Source of the DNA: Spirochaetota bacterium
Lineage (GTDB): Bacteria > Spirochaetota > UBA4802 > UB4802
Reading direction: 5' to 3'
NCBI GenBank assembly: GCA_029548025.1
Contig: JAKPOE010000368.1
Coordinates: forward strand, 1-21,746
DNA: 21,746 bases
The notes under the pieces were generated by a model. That model was not told the origin of the DNA. It did not search any database and was given only the letters and a program-made list of their open reading frames with translations. The position numbers and the translations under genes are program-made. Of this stretch, positions 14,936 through 21,746 are shown in pieces. Numbering within the stretch: the first letter of the stretch is position 1; each line of letters opens with the position of its first letter.

Positions 14936-15571
14936 TTACTGCAACTCCTTTATAAATCCTTTGAACTTTTTTTCCACTTCCTGTTTAATGCTTTTCCGTA
15001 TATTTCCTATATGCTCAGCGATAGTAGCCTGTGACCGTTTGCACATCTTTGCGACATCTTCCTGTTTTATTCCATCTACAAAATGTAATTTAAAAATAAG
15101 CTGTTGTAAAGCAGGCATTGCATCAACGGTATCCTTAATTATTTTAGCTACTTCATCATTGGTTAGTTGCTGAGCAAAATCTATAGTATAGGAGATATTA
15201 TTGATAAAATCTTCTGTAATGTTATTATTATATTGTTCATCATGCTTTCTTAAATCCGTAGATACTATTATTTTATTTCTTTTTCGTACATAGGATCGTA
15301 TTTCATTTTCTACTATTTTAAAGATATATGTTGTTACCTTGCACTGCCATTGAAAATTATCAAAACCTGTTTCATACAGCTTTAAACATATCTGCTGTAA
15401 AATATCTTCCCTATCTTCATCTGTAAGATTATAATTATATTTATTATTAACATTTCTTATTGACTTGTCTATGTATTCAAAATTTTCTTTTAATAGTTCT
15501 TCTTTTGATTTATTGCCAATCATGTTGTTTATCATCATTATTATTAAAATATATAAGCGCTGTTTTTTCAT
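14936..15571 (-). CDS. ECF-type RNA polymerase sigma factor
   Basis: A 211-residue protein, ECF size. Region 2 spans about residues 25-100: LTDEDREDILQQICLKLYET and WQCKVTTYIFKIVENEIRSY, the -10-recognition and core-binding helices. A linker of about 40 residues precedes region 4 (about 145-205), DAMPALQQLIFKLHFVDGIK then EDVAKMCKRSQATIAEHIGN, the helix-turn-helix for the -35 element. AAAGGTAA precedes ATG 15571; the first ~16 residues are unusually hydrophobic, and an internal Met at residue 17 is an alternative start. It is first in a minus-strand operon with the anti-sigma and DUF3800-TPR genes. It probably drives its own operon and perhaps defence genes. Confidence 0.82.
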   Translation of the reverse strand: MKKQRLYILIIMMINNMIGNKSKEELLKENFEYIDKSIRNVNNKYNYNLTDEDREDILQQICLKLYETGFDNFQWQCKVTTYIFKIVENEIRSYVRKRNKIIVSTDLRKHDEQYNNNITEDFINNISYTIDFAQQLTNDEVAKIIKDTVDAMPALQQLIFKLHFVDGIKQEDVAKMCKRSQATIAEHIGNIRKSIKQEVEKKFKGFIKELQ

Positions 15572-15580
15572 GGTATTACC

Positions 15581-15593
15581 TTTATAGTATTAG
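15581..15593 (-). promoter_or_regulatory. 13-base motif shared upstream of two minus-strand genes (copy 1)
   Basis: TTTATAGTATTAG on the + strand (CTAATACTATAAA on the coding strand) lies 10 bases upstream of the sigma gene start and recurs at 16060-16072. It may hold a -10 element (TACTAT) or a site read by the sigma factor. At this copy it abuts the ribosome binding site. Confidence 0.3.
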
Positions 15594-15691
15594 TCAATAA
15601 CATTTTAATATTTATATAACTCCTCTATCATCCCATGCTTGATTTTTCCCACAGTTTCTGAGTAGTTACAGCATCACATCAATAATACAGA

Positions 15692-15740
15692 ATAATTAAA
15701 AAAAAGAGGCTTGCAACAGTGCATTGTTATTGCAAGCCTC
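15692..15740 (-). terminator. strong rho-independent terminator for the 15749 gene
   Basis: GAGGCTTGCAA (15706-15716) and TTGCAAGCCTC (15730-15740) are perfect 11-base complements around a 13-base loop. On the minus strand the stem is followed by a run of eight T. It ends transcription of the 15749-16030 gene and insulates the sigma operon from it. Confidence 0.9.
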
Positions 15741-15748
15741 ATCAAATA

Positions 15749-16030
15749 TTACACATGATATTTTGCCTTTTTCTTGTTAATGCGCCTATTGATAGGATAG
15801 GTAGTTATTAAGCTATCATCCTGCACCACCATTGAAATACCACCCTTTTCATAAATATTTATCAATACCCTGCGCAGCTTGTTTAGCTCATCCAGCATAT
15901 CCCTGGTTTGCTTTCTATCCAGGATAATACAGTCGTTTTTTTGATACCCGTACATCTGCACCAGTTGAAGCTCCATATTTGTAATACCTCTGTTATGCGC
16001 ACGCTGTAAAAAATGTTGTGTTGCTATCAT
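15749..16030 (-). CDS. small DUF4258-like protein
   Basis: A 93-residue protein with GGGAGGG just upstream of its ATG. The layout is TQHFLQRAHNRGIT (His and Arg in a helix), then VQMYGYQKNDCIILDRKQ, a helix, and finally SMVVQDDSLITTYPINRR. This 'H..R...RGI ... YG ... g.i.L ... vV.dd.iiT.y..nR' pattern is shared by small DUF4258-type proteins with a RelE/BrnT-like fold, some of which are toxins. No antitoxin-like partner is adjacent, so toxicity is doubtful. Its own terminator lies just downstream and a 13-base motif shared with the sigma gene lies 30 bases upstream. Function unknown. Confidence 0.6.
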   Translation of the reverse strand: MIATQHFLQRAHNRGITNMELQLVQMYGYQKNDCIILDRKQTRDMLDELNKLRRVLINIYEKGGISMVVQDDSLITTYPINRRINKKKAKYHV

Positions 16031-16059
16031 AGAGCCCTCCCTCTATATAATAGTTAGTG

Positions 16060-16072
16060 TTTATAGTATTAG
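16060..16072 (-). promoter_or_regulatory. 13-base motif shared upstream of two minus-strand genes (copy 2)
   Basis: TTTATAGTATTAG, identical to 15581-15593, lies 30 bases upstream of the 15749-16030 gene start. This spacing suits a -10 region with CTAATACTATAAA on the coding strand. Confidence 0.35.
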
Positions 16073-16256
16073 ATTACTCAACATAAAATTTATAGGTAAT
16101 TTTGTTACACATTATACAGTATCAGCTTCATTTTGTACAATTTGCTTATGATAACATTACTATTATGTATTTTTCTTCTCTTTCGTTTGTTAAAGCGTCA
16201 TGTGCATGGCTACTACCTTGCTCTTAACGTGTGATTATACTTTTTGCTCTTTCTTT

Positions 16257-17285
16257 TTACTGTTTTTTATTTCTCTTTTTTACTTCGGCCAAACGCTTTA
16301 TTTCATACGTTTTAAAAATATCAATGGCATGTTTTTTACAGTATTCTTCTATTTCAGGATGATAGGTATAGCCTACAATAAATCCATAAATGTCAGATTT
16401 ATAATGATTTTTAATCCTTTTTAACATCTTATCAAATCTATCTATATCTTTTTTACCGGGTTGGGCCTTGCATTCACCTATAATATATACATCTTTGCCA
16501 TTCCTTTTTGCACGTATATGAAGATTAACCTCATCATAATTACCATCATCATATAAAATATATTTTCGTTCAACCTCGCATGATTTTACCTTATAAGTAT
16601 TCTGGACAAACTGAGGCATCAATGGCATCAAATCATCTTCAATTCCATACCCCACAACCATAGAAAGTCCACCAACCTGTTTTTTAAGATCATCAAATGC
16701 TACCATAAAATTTTTCAGGATTTTTTCATTCTCCCGTTGTGCACGGGTAAGTTCTTTTATGCTTTCTTCAGTCCTCTTTTGTGCCTGTGCCAGTTCCTCT
16801 ACACGCTCCTCAGTCCTCTTTTGTGCCTGTGCCAGTTCCTCTACACGCTCCTCAGTCCTCTTTTGTGCCTGTGCCAGTTCCTCTACACGCTCTTCAGTCC
16901 TCTTCTGTGCCTGTGCCAGTTCCTCTACACGCTCCTCAGTCCTCTTTTGTGCCTGTGCCAGTTCCTCTACACGCTCTTCAGTCCTCTTCTGCGCCTGTGC
17001 CAGTTCCTCTACACGCTCCTCAGTCCTCTTTTGCGCCTGTGCCAGTTCCTCTACACGCTCTTCAGTCCTCTTCTGCGCCTGTGCCAGTTCCTCTACACGC
17101 TCCTCAGTCCTCTTTTGCGCTTCAGCCAATTCACCAACTACAACACGCAATTCCTGAAATTCTGCTTTTGTAACAGTTTGATTTATGTCATTGTACATTT
17201 TTATAAGTAAATTGGTTAATACTGTAGCTTCCTTTTCACCAAAGGTTTCCTTTAGATTTTGAAATATCTCAAATGTGTTAATCAT
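16257..17285 (-). CDS. repeat-expanded coiled-coil protein with PD-(D/E)XK-like C-terminus (DUF3782-like)
   Basis: A 342-residue protein. Residues 1-50 are helical. From about 52 to 190 it is a run of 14-residue units ([14 protein letters not shown]), eight near-identical and two degenerate; 14 residues are two heptads, so this makes one long charged coiled coil. After a linker the C-terminal ~130 residues form a nuclease-like domain: D251/E252 in [15 protein letters not shown], then E271-C-K273 in [10 protein letters not shown], and later [10 protein letters not shown], matching a PD-(D/E)XK order. Similar coiled-coil plus nuclease proteins (DUF3782-type) are common in cyanobacteria and other bacteria and have no settled role. 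It is monocistronic with AAAGGA upstream. Repeat number is probably variable. Confidence 0.75.
   Translation of the reverse strand: MINTFEIFQNLKETFGEKEATVLTNLLIKMYNDINQTVTKAEFQELRVVVGELAEAQKRTEERVEELAQAQKRTEERVEELAQAQKRTEERVEELAQAQKRTEERVEELAQAQKRTEERVEELAQAQKRTEERVEELAQAQKRTEERVEELAQAQKRTEERVEELAQAQKRTEESIKELTRAQRENEKILKNFMVAFDDLKKQVGGLSMVVGYGIEDDLMPLMPQFVQNTYKVKSCEVERKYILYDDGNYDEVNLHIRAKRNGKDVYIIGECKAQPGKKDIDRFDKMLKRIKNHYKSDIYGFIVGYTYHPEIEEYCKKHAIDIFKTYEIKRLAEVKKRNKKQ
16797..17132. repeat. 42-bp in-frame tandem repeat, eight copies, with 84-bp higher-order period
   Basis: Eight consecutive 42-base units encode [14 protein letters not shown] on the minus strand. Units alternate between two types (CTCCTCAG...TCTTTTG and CTCTTCAG...TCTTCTG), giving the order A-A-B-A-B-A-B-A from left to right. 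Differences between A and B are synonymous. A further shift, TGTGCC in the left units and TGCGCC in the right ones, marks older and newer copies. Degenerate units flank both ends. It is a coding minisatellite, not a CRISPR. Confidence 0.95.
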
Positions 17286-17577
17286 TTAAACTATCCTTTT
17301 GTATTTTTTGATGATTAATGGTATACAACCTGTCAATAAGATACCACAATTACTATAACTATGTCAAGTAATAATTACTGTGCCCATATTGCATGCACAG
17401 TACAATTCAATTGCATGGCACCTACCCATGTGCACTATTTTTTTCCCATTGTATAAAATTATACTTGATAGAAAGCAATCCATCACGATATTACAGTACT
17501 AATACTGCTGCCTGCTTTTTGTATAGTACCATGTATTCCTCAGGCGGGTATAGCATTATAATCAGGATAAAATATCC

Positions 17578-18324
17578 ATGACTGCAAACAATCAATCGGT
17601 AATCGCTATTATACAGGCACGCATGCAATCAACACGTCTACCTCACAAGTCGGTGATGCCACTTGCCGGCAAGCCACTGCTTGCGCATGTTATTGAGCGT
17701 GCAAGGGCAATCAGCGCTGTAAACACCGTTGTGCTTGCAATCCCTGATGACAGTGAAAATGATTCACTGGTAACTATCGCACAGCAATGCAATGTCTCTG
17801 TATTCCGCGGCTCCATGCACAATGTTCTGGAACGTTTTTATAGGGCATACAGGCGTTTTGGCGGCAGCTATATTGTACGCATCACCGCCGACAATCCTTT
17901 TACCGATGCAGCCTATGCATCAATGGTCATTGACACTGCTATAAAGCTCAACACAGACCTGTGTGCGGCAAAAAACCTTCCACTGGGCACCGGTGTTGAG
18001 GTAATCAAAGCACAGGCGTTGGAGCGCGCATACACCCAAAGCACACAACCACACCACTTTGAGCATGTTACACCCTATATAAAAGAAAACCCGGACATAT
18101 TTGCCATTAACTATTTTGATGTACCACTGCATAATCCCTTCAGCAAGCTACGCTTAACCGTGGATACCCAGGACGATTATACACTTGCAAAGCATCTGTA
18201 TGATGCTCTGTATACGGGCACAGTATTTTCCCTTGATGATGTCATCAAATACTTAGAAAAAAATCCCGCACTTGTGTCGATAAATGCAGCAGTACAGCAA
18301 AAACCCATGACCTCGCATGAATAG
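17578..18324 (+). CDS. spsF: SpsF-like cytidylyltransferase (surface sugar nucleotide synthesis)
   Basis: A 248-residue protein. SVIAIIQARMQSTRLPHKSV is the N-terminal nucleotide-binding loop of CMP-sugar synthases (SpsF/NeuA/KdsB class), followed by PLAGKPLLAHVIERA and the metal-site strand YIVRITADNPFTD. It would use CTP to activate an acidic sugar or related compound for a surface glycan. The downstream gene overlaps it by eight bases and is SpsG/PseG-like; this pair occurs in pseudaminic/legionaminic-type and spore-coat-type sugar loci. No other glycan genes are in view. One exact GTAACTATCGC motif lies inside it, encoding VTIA. Confidence 0.82.
   Translation: MTANNQSVIAIIQARMQSTRLPHKSVMPLAGKPLLAHVIERARAISAVNTVVLAIPDDSENDSLVTIAQQCNVSVFRGSMHNVLERFYRAYRRFGGSYIVRITADNPFTDAAYASMVIDTAIKLNTDLCAAKNLPLGTGVEVIKAQALERAYTQSTQPHHFEHVTPYIKENPDIFAINYFDVPLHNPFSKLRLTVDTQDDYTLAKHLYDALYTGTVFSLDDVIKYLEKNPALVSINAAVQQKPMTSHE
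17770..17780 (+). repeat. dispersed motif GTAACTATCGC (exact copy, inside spsF)
   Basis: An exact copy in coding sequence, read as V-T-I-A; extended context CTGGTAACTATCGCAC. Confidence 0.75.
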
Positions 18325-19213
18325 TATGCACATAACAATTGTAACCGATTCGGGCGCTCATATTGGGCAGGGACATCTTCAGCGGATGCTCTTGCTGGCA
18401 TGGTTTTTAGCAACCAGGCGCCGCTGGAGCGTAACACTTGTGCATGCAAGCAAAGCATATACGGTGCCATCCTCGCTGCAATCCATGGTGGCGGCCAGCA
18501 TTCCCAAACAAACCACCTGCATACTACGTGACATGCGCGATTCAACAGAAGAAGAGATACAACAATTGCAGGCGATAGCTCCTGTTATTGTCATTGATGA
18601 CTGCGGAAAGGGGCGCCCGCTTGCATTCAGGGCAATTGACCTGCTGCCCACTCTACACACTGCAACCAGCAATAGCTTTGCAGCCGGCAACGATTTGTTT
18701 TTATACGGCTATAACTTTTATGAATCCTTGCAGGCACTTCCATCAACCGTTGAAAAAGATATTGATTGCTTTCTGTATGCCTCAACCTTTGATAGCCAGC
18801 ACCTTATTGCTGCAATGGGCAATAAGTTTACGTATGTGTGCTCTGATGGCAACAAGGTCATAAGCAATACTGGCTGCACTTCATTGCAGCATGGTGCCCA
18901 CTCCATTGCCCGCAGTAAGGTTGTGATAACACACTTTGGTATAACCGTTTACGAGGCGATGTTGTGCAACTGCAACTGTATTCTTTTAAATCCAACCACC
19001 TATCATCAGCAACTATCGCTTATGCTTGCCTATCCCGGTGGCAAACTGCATTCACTTTTATACGATGAAGCTGCCATCAATGATATTGTCACACGTTGCA
19101 GGGATTTTGTTTCCGCTGCACCTGCCTATACCGATATTGATTGTTGCAGGGTAACTATCGCCACAAACCTGAAAAACTTTGCTGATGCGCTAACTTTGAT
19201 ACTGAATACTTAA
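18317..19213 (+). CDS. SpsG/PseG-like glycosyltransferase-fold hydrolase
   Basis: A 298-residue protein. ITIVTDSGAHIGQGHLQRML carries the G-x-GHL-x-R loop of PseG/SpsG proteins, GT-B folds that hydrolyse UDP-sugars during nonulosonate synthesis. VIVIDDCGKGR and, later, ARSKVVITHFGITVYEAMLC are the C-terminal nucleotide-binding half. ATG 18317 overlaps the spsF end; ATG 18326 is an alternative start. The protein is somewhat shorter than typical PseG. It probably works with SpsF in making an activated surface sugar. The last ~200 bases hold two copies of the dispersed motif (19009-19019 with one change, 19151-19161 exact). Confidence 0.72.
   Translation: MNSMHITIVTDSGAHIGQGHLQRMLLLAWFLATRRRWSVTLVHASKAYTVPSSLQSMVAASIPKQTTCILRDMRDSTEEEIQQLQAIAPVIVIDDCGKGRPLAFRAIDLLPTLHTATSNSFAAGNDLFLYGYNFYESLQALPSTVEKDIDCFLYASTFDSQHLIAAMGNKFTYVCSDGNKVISNTGCTSLQHGAHSIARSKVVITHFGITVYEAMLCNCNCILLNPTTYHQQLSLMLAYPGGKLHSLLYDEAAINDIVTRCRDFVSAAPAYTDIDCCRVTIATNLKNFADALTLILNT
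19151..19161 (+). repeat. dispersed motif GTAACTATCGC (exact copy, inside the SpsG-like gene)
   Basis: An exact copy read as V-T-I-A about 55 bases before the stop codon; another with one change lies at 19009-19019. Confidence 0.75.
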
Positions 19214-19235
19214 TTCCTATATAAGAGGTTTTACC

Positions 19236-21167
19236 ATGGGTTACTCGGTTTGCTATAAAATACTACGCTCACATATACAGGAAGGCAATCTAAATGCCGG
19301 TGATGAGATTGGCATAACCATTGACCAGACGCTAACGCAGGATGCTACCGGCACCATGGCATATCTGCAGTTTGAAGCAATGGGGATTGATCGGGTAAAA
19401 ACCCAGCTTTCCGTTTCGTATGTTGATCACAACACATTGCAGGTTGGTTTTGAAAACGCCGACGACCATAAATATTTACAAACAATGAACGCACGCTATG
19501 GCATCTACTATTCTAAGGCAGGCAATGGAATATGTCATCAGGTTCACCTGGAACGTTTTGCTATACCGGGTAAAACACTGCTTGGCTCGGATAGCCACAC
19601 ACCTACTGCTGGCGGTATGGGAATGCTTGCTATGGGTGCAGGCGGGCTTGATGTGGCAGTTGCCATGGGTGGTGGACTTTTTTATTTAACCTGTCCACAG
19701 GTTATCAATGTATATTTAACCGGAAAGCTGCGAGCATGGGTAAGCGCTAAAGACATTATCCTTACCATCTTGAAAATGCTTACCACCAGAGGAAATGTAG
19801 GCTATGTAATAGAATATACCGGACCTGGCGCTGCAACGCTATCGGTACCCGAACGCGCAACCATTACCAACATGGGTGCCGAATTAGGCGTTACCACCTC
19901 AATCTTCCCTGCTGACAAAATAACTTTGCAATTTTTACAGGCACAGGGGCGCGCTGATGATTATGTTGAACTGCTTCCCGACAGCGATGCTACATACCAT
20001 AAGGTTATTGAGCTTGATTTGTCCACCGTTGAACCAATGATTGCATGCCCGCACTCTCCCGACAATGTGGTACCTGTTGCTGCTATCAAAGGCATGAAGG
20101 TTGATCAGGTTGCCATTGGAAGCTGCACAAACTCATCGTATAAAGATTTAGTGACTGTTGCAACAATACTGAAAGGCAAAAAGGTTCATCCCAATGTAAG
20201 CTGCATATTAGCGCCCGGTTCAAAACAGGTGCTGCAGATGCTTGCCACAGAAGGCTATTTAGCTGATATTATTGCAAGCGGTGTACGCATTATGGAAAGT
20301 GCCTGCGGTTTTTGCATTGGCAACGGTGGTGCCCCCATCTCCGGCGGGGTGTCGCTGCGTACCAATAACCGCAATTTTGAAGGGCGCTCAGGGACAAAGG
20401 ACGCCATGGTATATCTGGTAAGCCCGGAAACAGCAGCGCTGTCAGCATTGAGCGGCACACTGCAAAATCCGCTTGACCAGCCTGCTGAACGTTATCCACA
20501 GGTTGCACTGCCTGCATCATTTGTCATTGACGATGCAATGATTATACCGCCCTTTCAAAGCAATGAGCCAATATTCCGCGGACCCAATATTGGACAGCCG
20601 CCAAAAACCACGCCGCTTCCTGATGCCGTCAAAGGGGTTGTTGGCATAAAACTTGGCGATAACATTACCACCGACCACATCATGCCGGCAGGTCAGCGCT
20701 TAAAGTATCGCTCCAATATCCCCGAATATGCAAAGTATGTATTTGAACACGTTGACAGCACATTTGCACACCGAGCGCTGCAAAACAAGGATAAGGGGCT
20801 TGCTACTATTATTGTTGCAGGGCACAGCTATGGACAGGGTTCAAGCCGTGAACATGCCGCTATTTGTCCGGCATATCTGGGAATCAGGATGGTCATTGCA
20901 AAATCATTTGAGCGTATCCATACCGCAAACCTTATTAACTTTGGCATACTGCCGCTTGTCTTTGTTCACGAATCTGATTACGACAGCATACAGCAGGGCA
21001 ATGAGGTTGTCATGGACGATTGTATCAATCAGGTAAAACAGGTACAAAACGATACCATGGTTGTGACAATCAACGGCAGGGCTATTACCTGCAAGTTACT
21101 TGCTTCACAGCGTCAGCGCGCCATTATCATAGCGGGTGGTTTGCTTAATTACACAAAAGGCAAATAA
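19236..21167 (+). CDS. acn: aconitate hydratase (short, 643-residue type)
   Basis: A 643-residue [4Fe-4S] dehydratase. AAGAGG (19222-19227) precedes ATG 19236. Cluster ligands are C297 in IGSCTNSSYKD, and C357 and C360 in SACGFCIGNGG. The substrate loop LGSDSHTPTAGGMGMLAMGA and the C-terminal swivel domain (about 460-643) with GHSYGQGSSREHAA and FERIHTANLINFGI are intact. It interconverts citrate and isocitrate through cis-aconitate in the TCA cycle. It is shorter than AcnA/AcnB (~850-890) and matches the ~640-residue aconitase class found in diverse anaerobes and other bacteria. It stands 22 bases after the SpsG-like gene on the same strand; a functional link is unlikely. Confidence 0.93.
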   Translation: MGYSVCYKILRSHIQEGNLNAGDEIGITIDQTLTQDATGTMAYLQFEAMGIDRVKTQLSVSYVDHNTLQVGFENADDHKYLQTMNARYGIYYSKAGNGICHQVHLERFAIPGKTLLGSDSHTPTAGGMGMLAMGAGGLDVAVAMGGGLFYLTCPQVINVYLTGKLRAWVSAKDIILTILKMLTTRGNVGYVIEYTGPGAATLSVPERATITNMGAELGVTTSIFPADKITLQFLQAQGRADDYVELLPDSDATYHKVIELDLSTVEPMIACPHSPDNVVPVAAIKGMKVDQVAIGSCTNSSYKDLVTVATILKGKKVHPNVSCILAPGSKQVLQMLATEGYLADIIASGVRIMESACGFCIGNGGAPISGGVSLRTNNRNFEGRSGTKDAMVYLVSPETAALSALSGTLQNPLDQPAERYPQVALPASFVIDDAMIIPPFQSNEPIFRGPNIGQPPKTTPLPDAVKGVVGIKLGDNITTDHIMPAGQRLKYRSNIPEYAKYVFEHVDSTFAHRALQNKDKGLATIIVAGHSYGQGSSREHAAICPAYLGIRMVIAKSFERIHTANLINFGILPLVFVHESDYDSIQQGNEVVMDDCINQVKQVQNDTMVVTINGRAITCKLLASQRQRAIIIAGGLLNYTKGK

Positions 21168-21174
21168 ATGTGTG

Positions 21175-21185
21175 GCGATAGTTAC
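21175..21185 (-). repeat. dispersed motif GTAACTATCGC (exact copy, between converging genes)
   Basis: An exact inverted copy just after the aconitase stop, in the gap before the converging HNH gene. A copy with one change (GTAACTATCTC) lies inside that HNH gene at 21463-21473. Confidence 0.85.
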
Positions 21186-21227
21186 TGGTAAATCCTTGCA
21201 TGCCAATGCAGGCACAGCAGTAACATA

Positions 21228-21746
21228 TCAGGGGATCATCTCAACAATCTTAACATTGAATCCGCAGAAGGGGAGCCACCCCTTCTTCTTTGCCTTTTCA
21301 GCAGTTACAACAATATAGGGGATGTATTCAGGTTCAAACGGTTCCCTGAGCAGGCTCCAGCCAATCTCATGCATCAGCCTGCTGCCCTTCTGGTTGTTGC
21401 ACCATTTACAGGCACATACTAAATTGTGCCAGCTTGAAAATCCTTCCTTAAATGATTTGCCGGTAACTATCTCCCAGCGGCTCCGTGGAATAACATGATC
21501 AACGGTGAGTTGTTTCATCTGAAAGCGCCTGCCACAGTACTGGCACTGCATATCATCGCGGTATATAACATTTAATTTTGAAAATACCACCTTACGACGG
21601 GGCAGCTGATGATAATTCAGGATTGCAATAACCGATGGCACCTTGATGGCAATTGATGGGGAACGGACAAAAGTATTTTCTTCAACAACAGGCACAGCCT
21701 TATCGGAGAGCAACAGGCATATTGCCTCTTTTACTGTTGTTATTCG
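21228..21746 (-). CDS. HNH endonuclease family protein, 5' end beyond the window
   Basis: At least 172 residues are visible. The frame stays open to the right edge through TTVKEAICLLLSDKAVPVVE, a stretch that fits the N-terminal part of a common HNH family (a '...tvkrAi.ll...kAevv' start), so a TTG at 21713 is probably not the true start. The HNH domain has CQYCGRRF, then LTVDHVIPRSR with the conserved D-H, and CACKWCNNQKG as second zinc knuckle. A C-terminal extension with two tryptophans follows. Such single-domain HNH proteins are usually chromosomal housekeeping or DNA-processing proteins of unknown target. It converges with aconitase, leaving 60 bases that hold a copy of the dispersed motif. 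Confidence 0.8.
   Translation of the reverse strand, partial: RITTVKEAICLLLSDKAVPVVEENTFVRSPSIAIKVPSVIAILNYHQLPRRKVVFSKLNVIYRDDMQCQYCGRRFQMKQLTVDHVIPRSRWEIVTGKSFKEGFSSWHNLVCACKWCNNQKGSRLMHEIGWSLLREPFEPEYIPYIVVTAEKAKKKGWLPFCGFNVKIVEMIP

Noticed and set aside
16797..17132. Possible CRISPR array from regular repeats
   Set aside because: Units are directly adjacent with no unique spacers, have a period of exactly 42 bases, and remain in frame within a coding sequence.
16737..17210. Three long + strand open frames across the repeat region
   Set aside because: They are antisense shadows of the 14-residue repeat; a 42-base period keeps all frames free of stops. They lack starts with ribosome sites and have low-complexity Cys/Pro/Ser products.
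1..21746. tRNA, rRNA or riboswitch genes
   Set aside because: I looked for cloverleaf arms with CCA ends and common riboswitch cores and saw none that I could support by eye.

Overview
The window looks like chromosomal DNA of an AT-rich, Gram-negative-type bacterium. It carries a lipoprotein with a lipobox and a MotB/OmpA-type peptidoglycan-binding protein. A spirochaete or similar environmental lineage would fit, because chromosomal integrons are known in spirochaetes, but nothing here proves the taxon.

Left part (1-5800) reads as the distal end of an integron cassette array. Small, unrelated, AT-rich + strand genes are separated by GC-rich palindromic spacers. They encode a SLOG-like protein (a cut copy at the left edge and a full copy at 2620), a PD-(D/E)XK-like nuclease, a six-repeat DUF6150/septoil-knot-like protein, a RelE/ParE-type toxin with its antitoxin, a class II glutamine amidotransferase with an added winged-helix-like tail, and an HhH-like protein. 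One good attC site lies at 3302-3418 and a degenerate one at 4504-4587. No integrase is present; from attC orientation it should lie beyond the left edge. The array ends at a 342-bp internally deleted IS with intact inverted repeats and only the start of a transposase gene. A gene remnant and a minus-strand lipoprotein gene follow.

The centre (7510-16030) is the most interesting part. A compact + strand operon encodes a Zorya-like MotA/MotB-type pair (ZorA with a long coiled tail, ZorB with an OmpA domain) and an HNH protein, the type II Zorya layout. The next + strand gene encodes a predicted CARF-CHAT protein, i.e. a nucleotide-sensing Rossmann domain fused to a caspase-like protease (H401/C442). 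Converging on it from the minus strand are an ECF sigma factor, a soluble zinc-finger anti-sigma factor and a DUF3800-TPR protein. I infer a defence island in which an anti-phage membrane motor sits beside a ligand-activated protease and a transcriptional switch that the protease might control, by analogy with CRISPR-linked CHAT proteases that act on sigma-factor pathways. No cyclic-nucleotide synthase is in the window, so the activating ligand would come from elsewhere. A small DUF4258-like gene and a repeat-expanded coiled-coil nuclease-like gene follow.

The right part (17578-21746) looks like ordinary chromosome: an SpsF-like cytidylyltransferase overlapping an SpsG/PseG-like gene, an aconitase, and a converging HNH gene cut by the right edge.

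A dispersed motif, GTAACTATCGC (wider form roughly C[AG]GTAACTATCGCC[AC]), occurs five times exactly and at least five more times with one or two changes, on both strands, inside and between genes. It is absent from the cassette region, which suggests a host-genome signature sequence.
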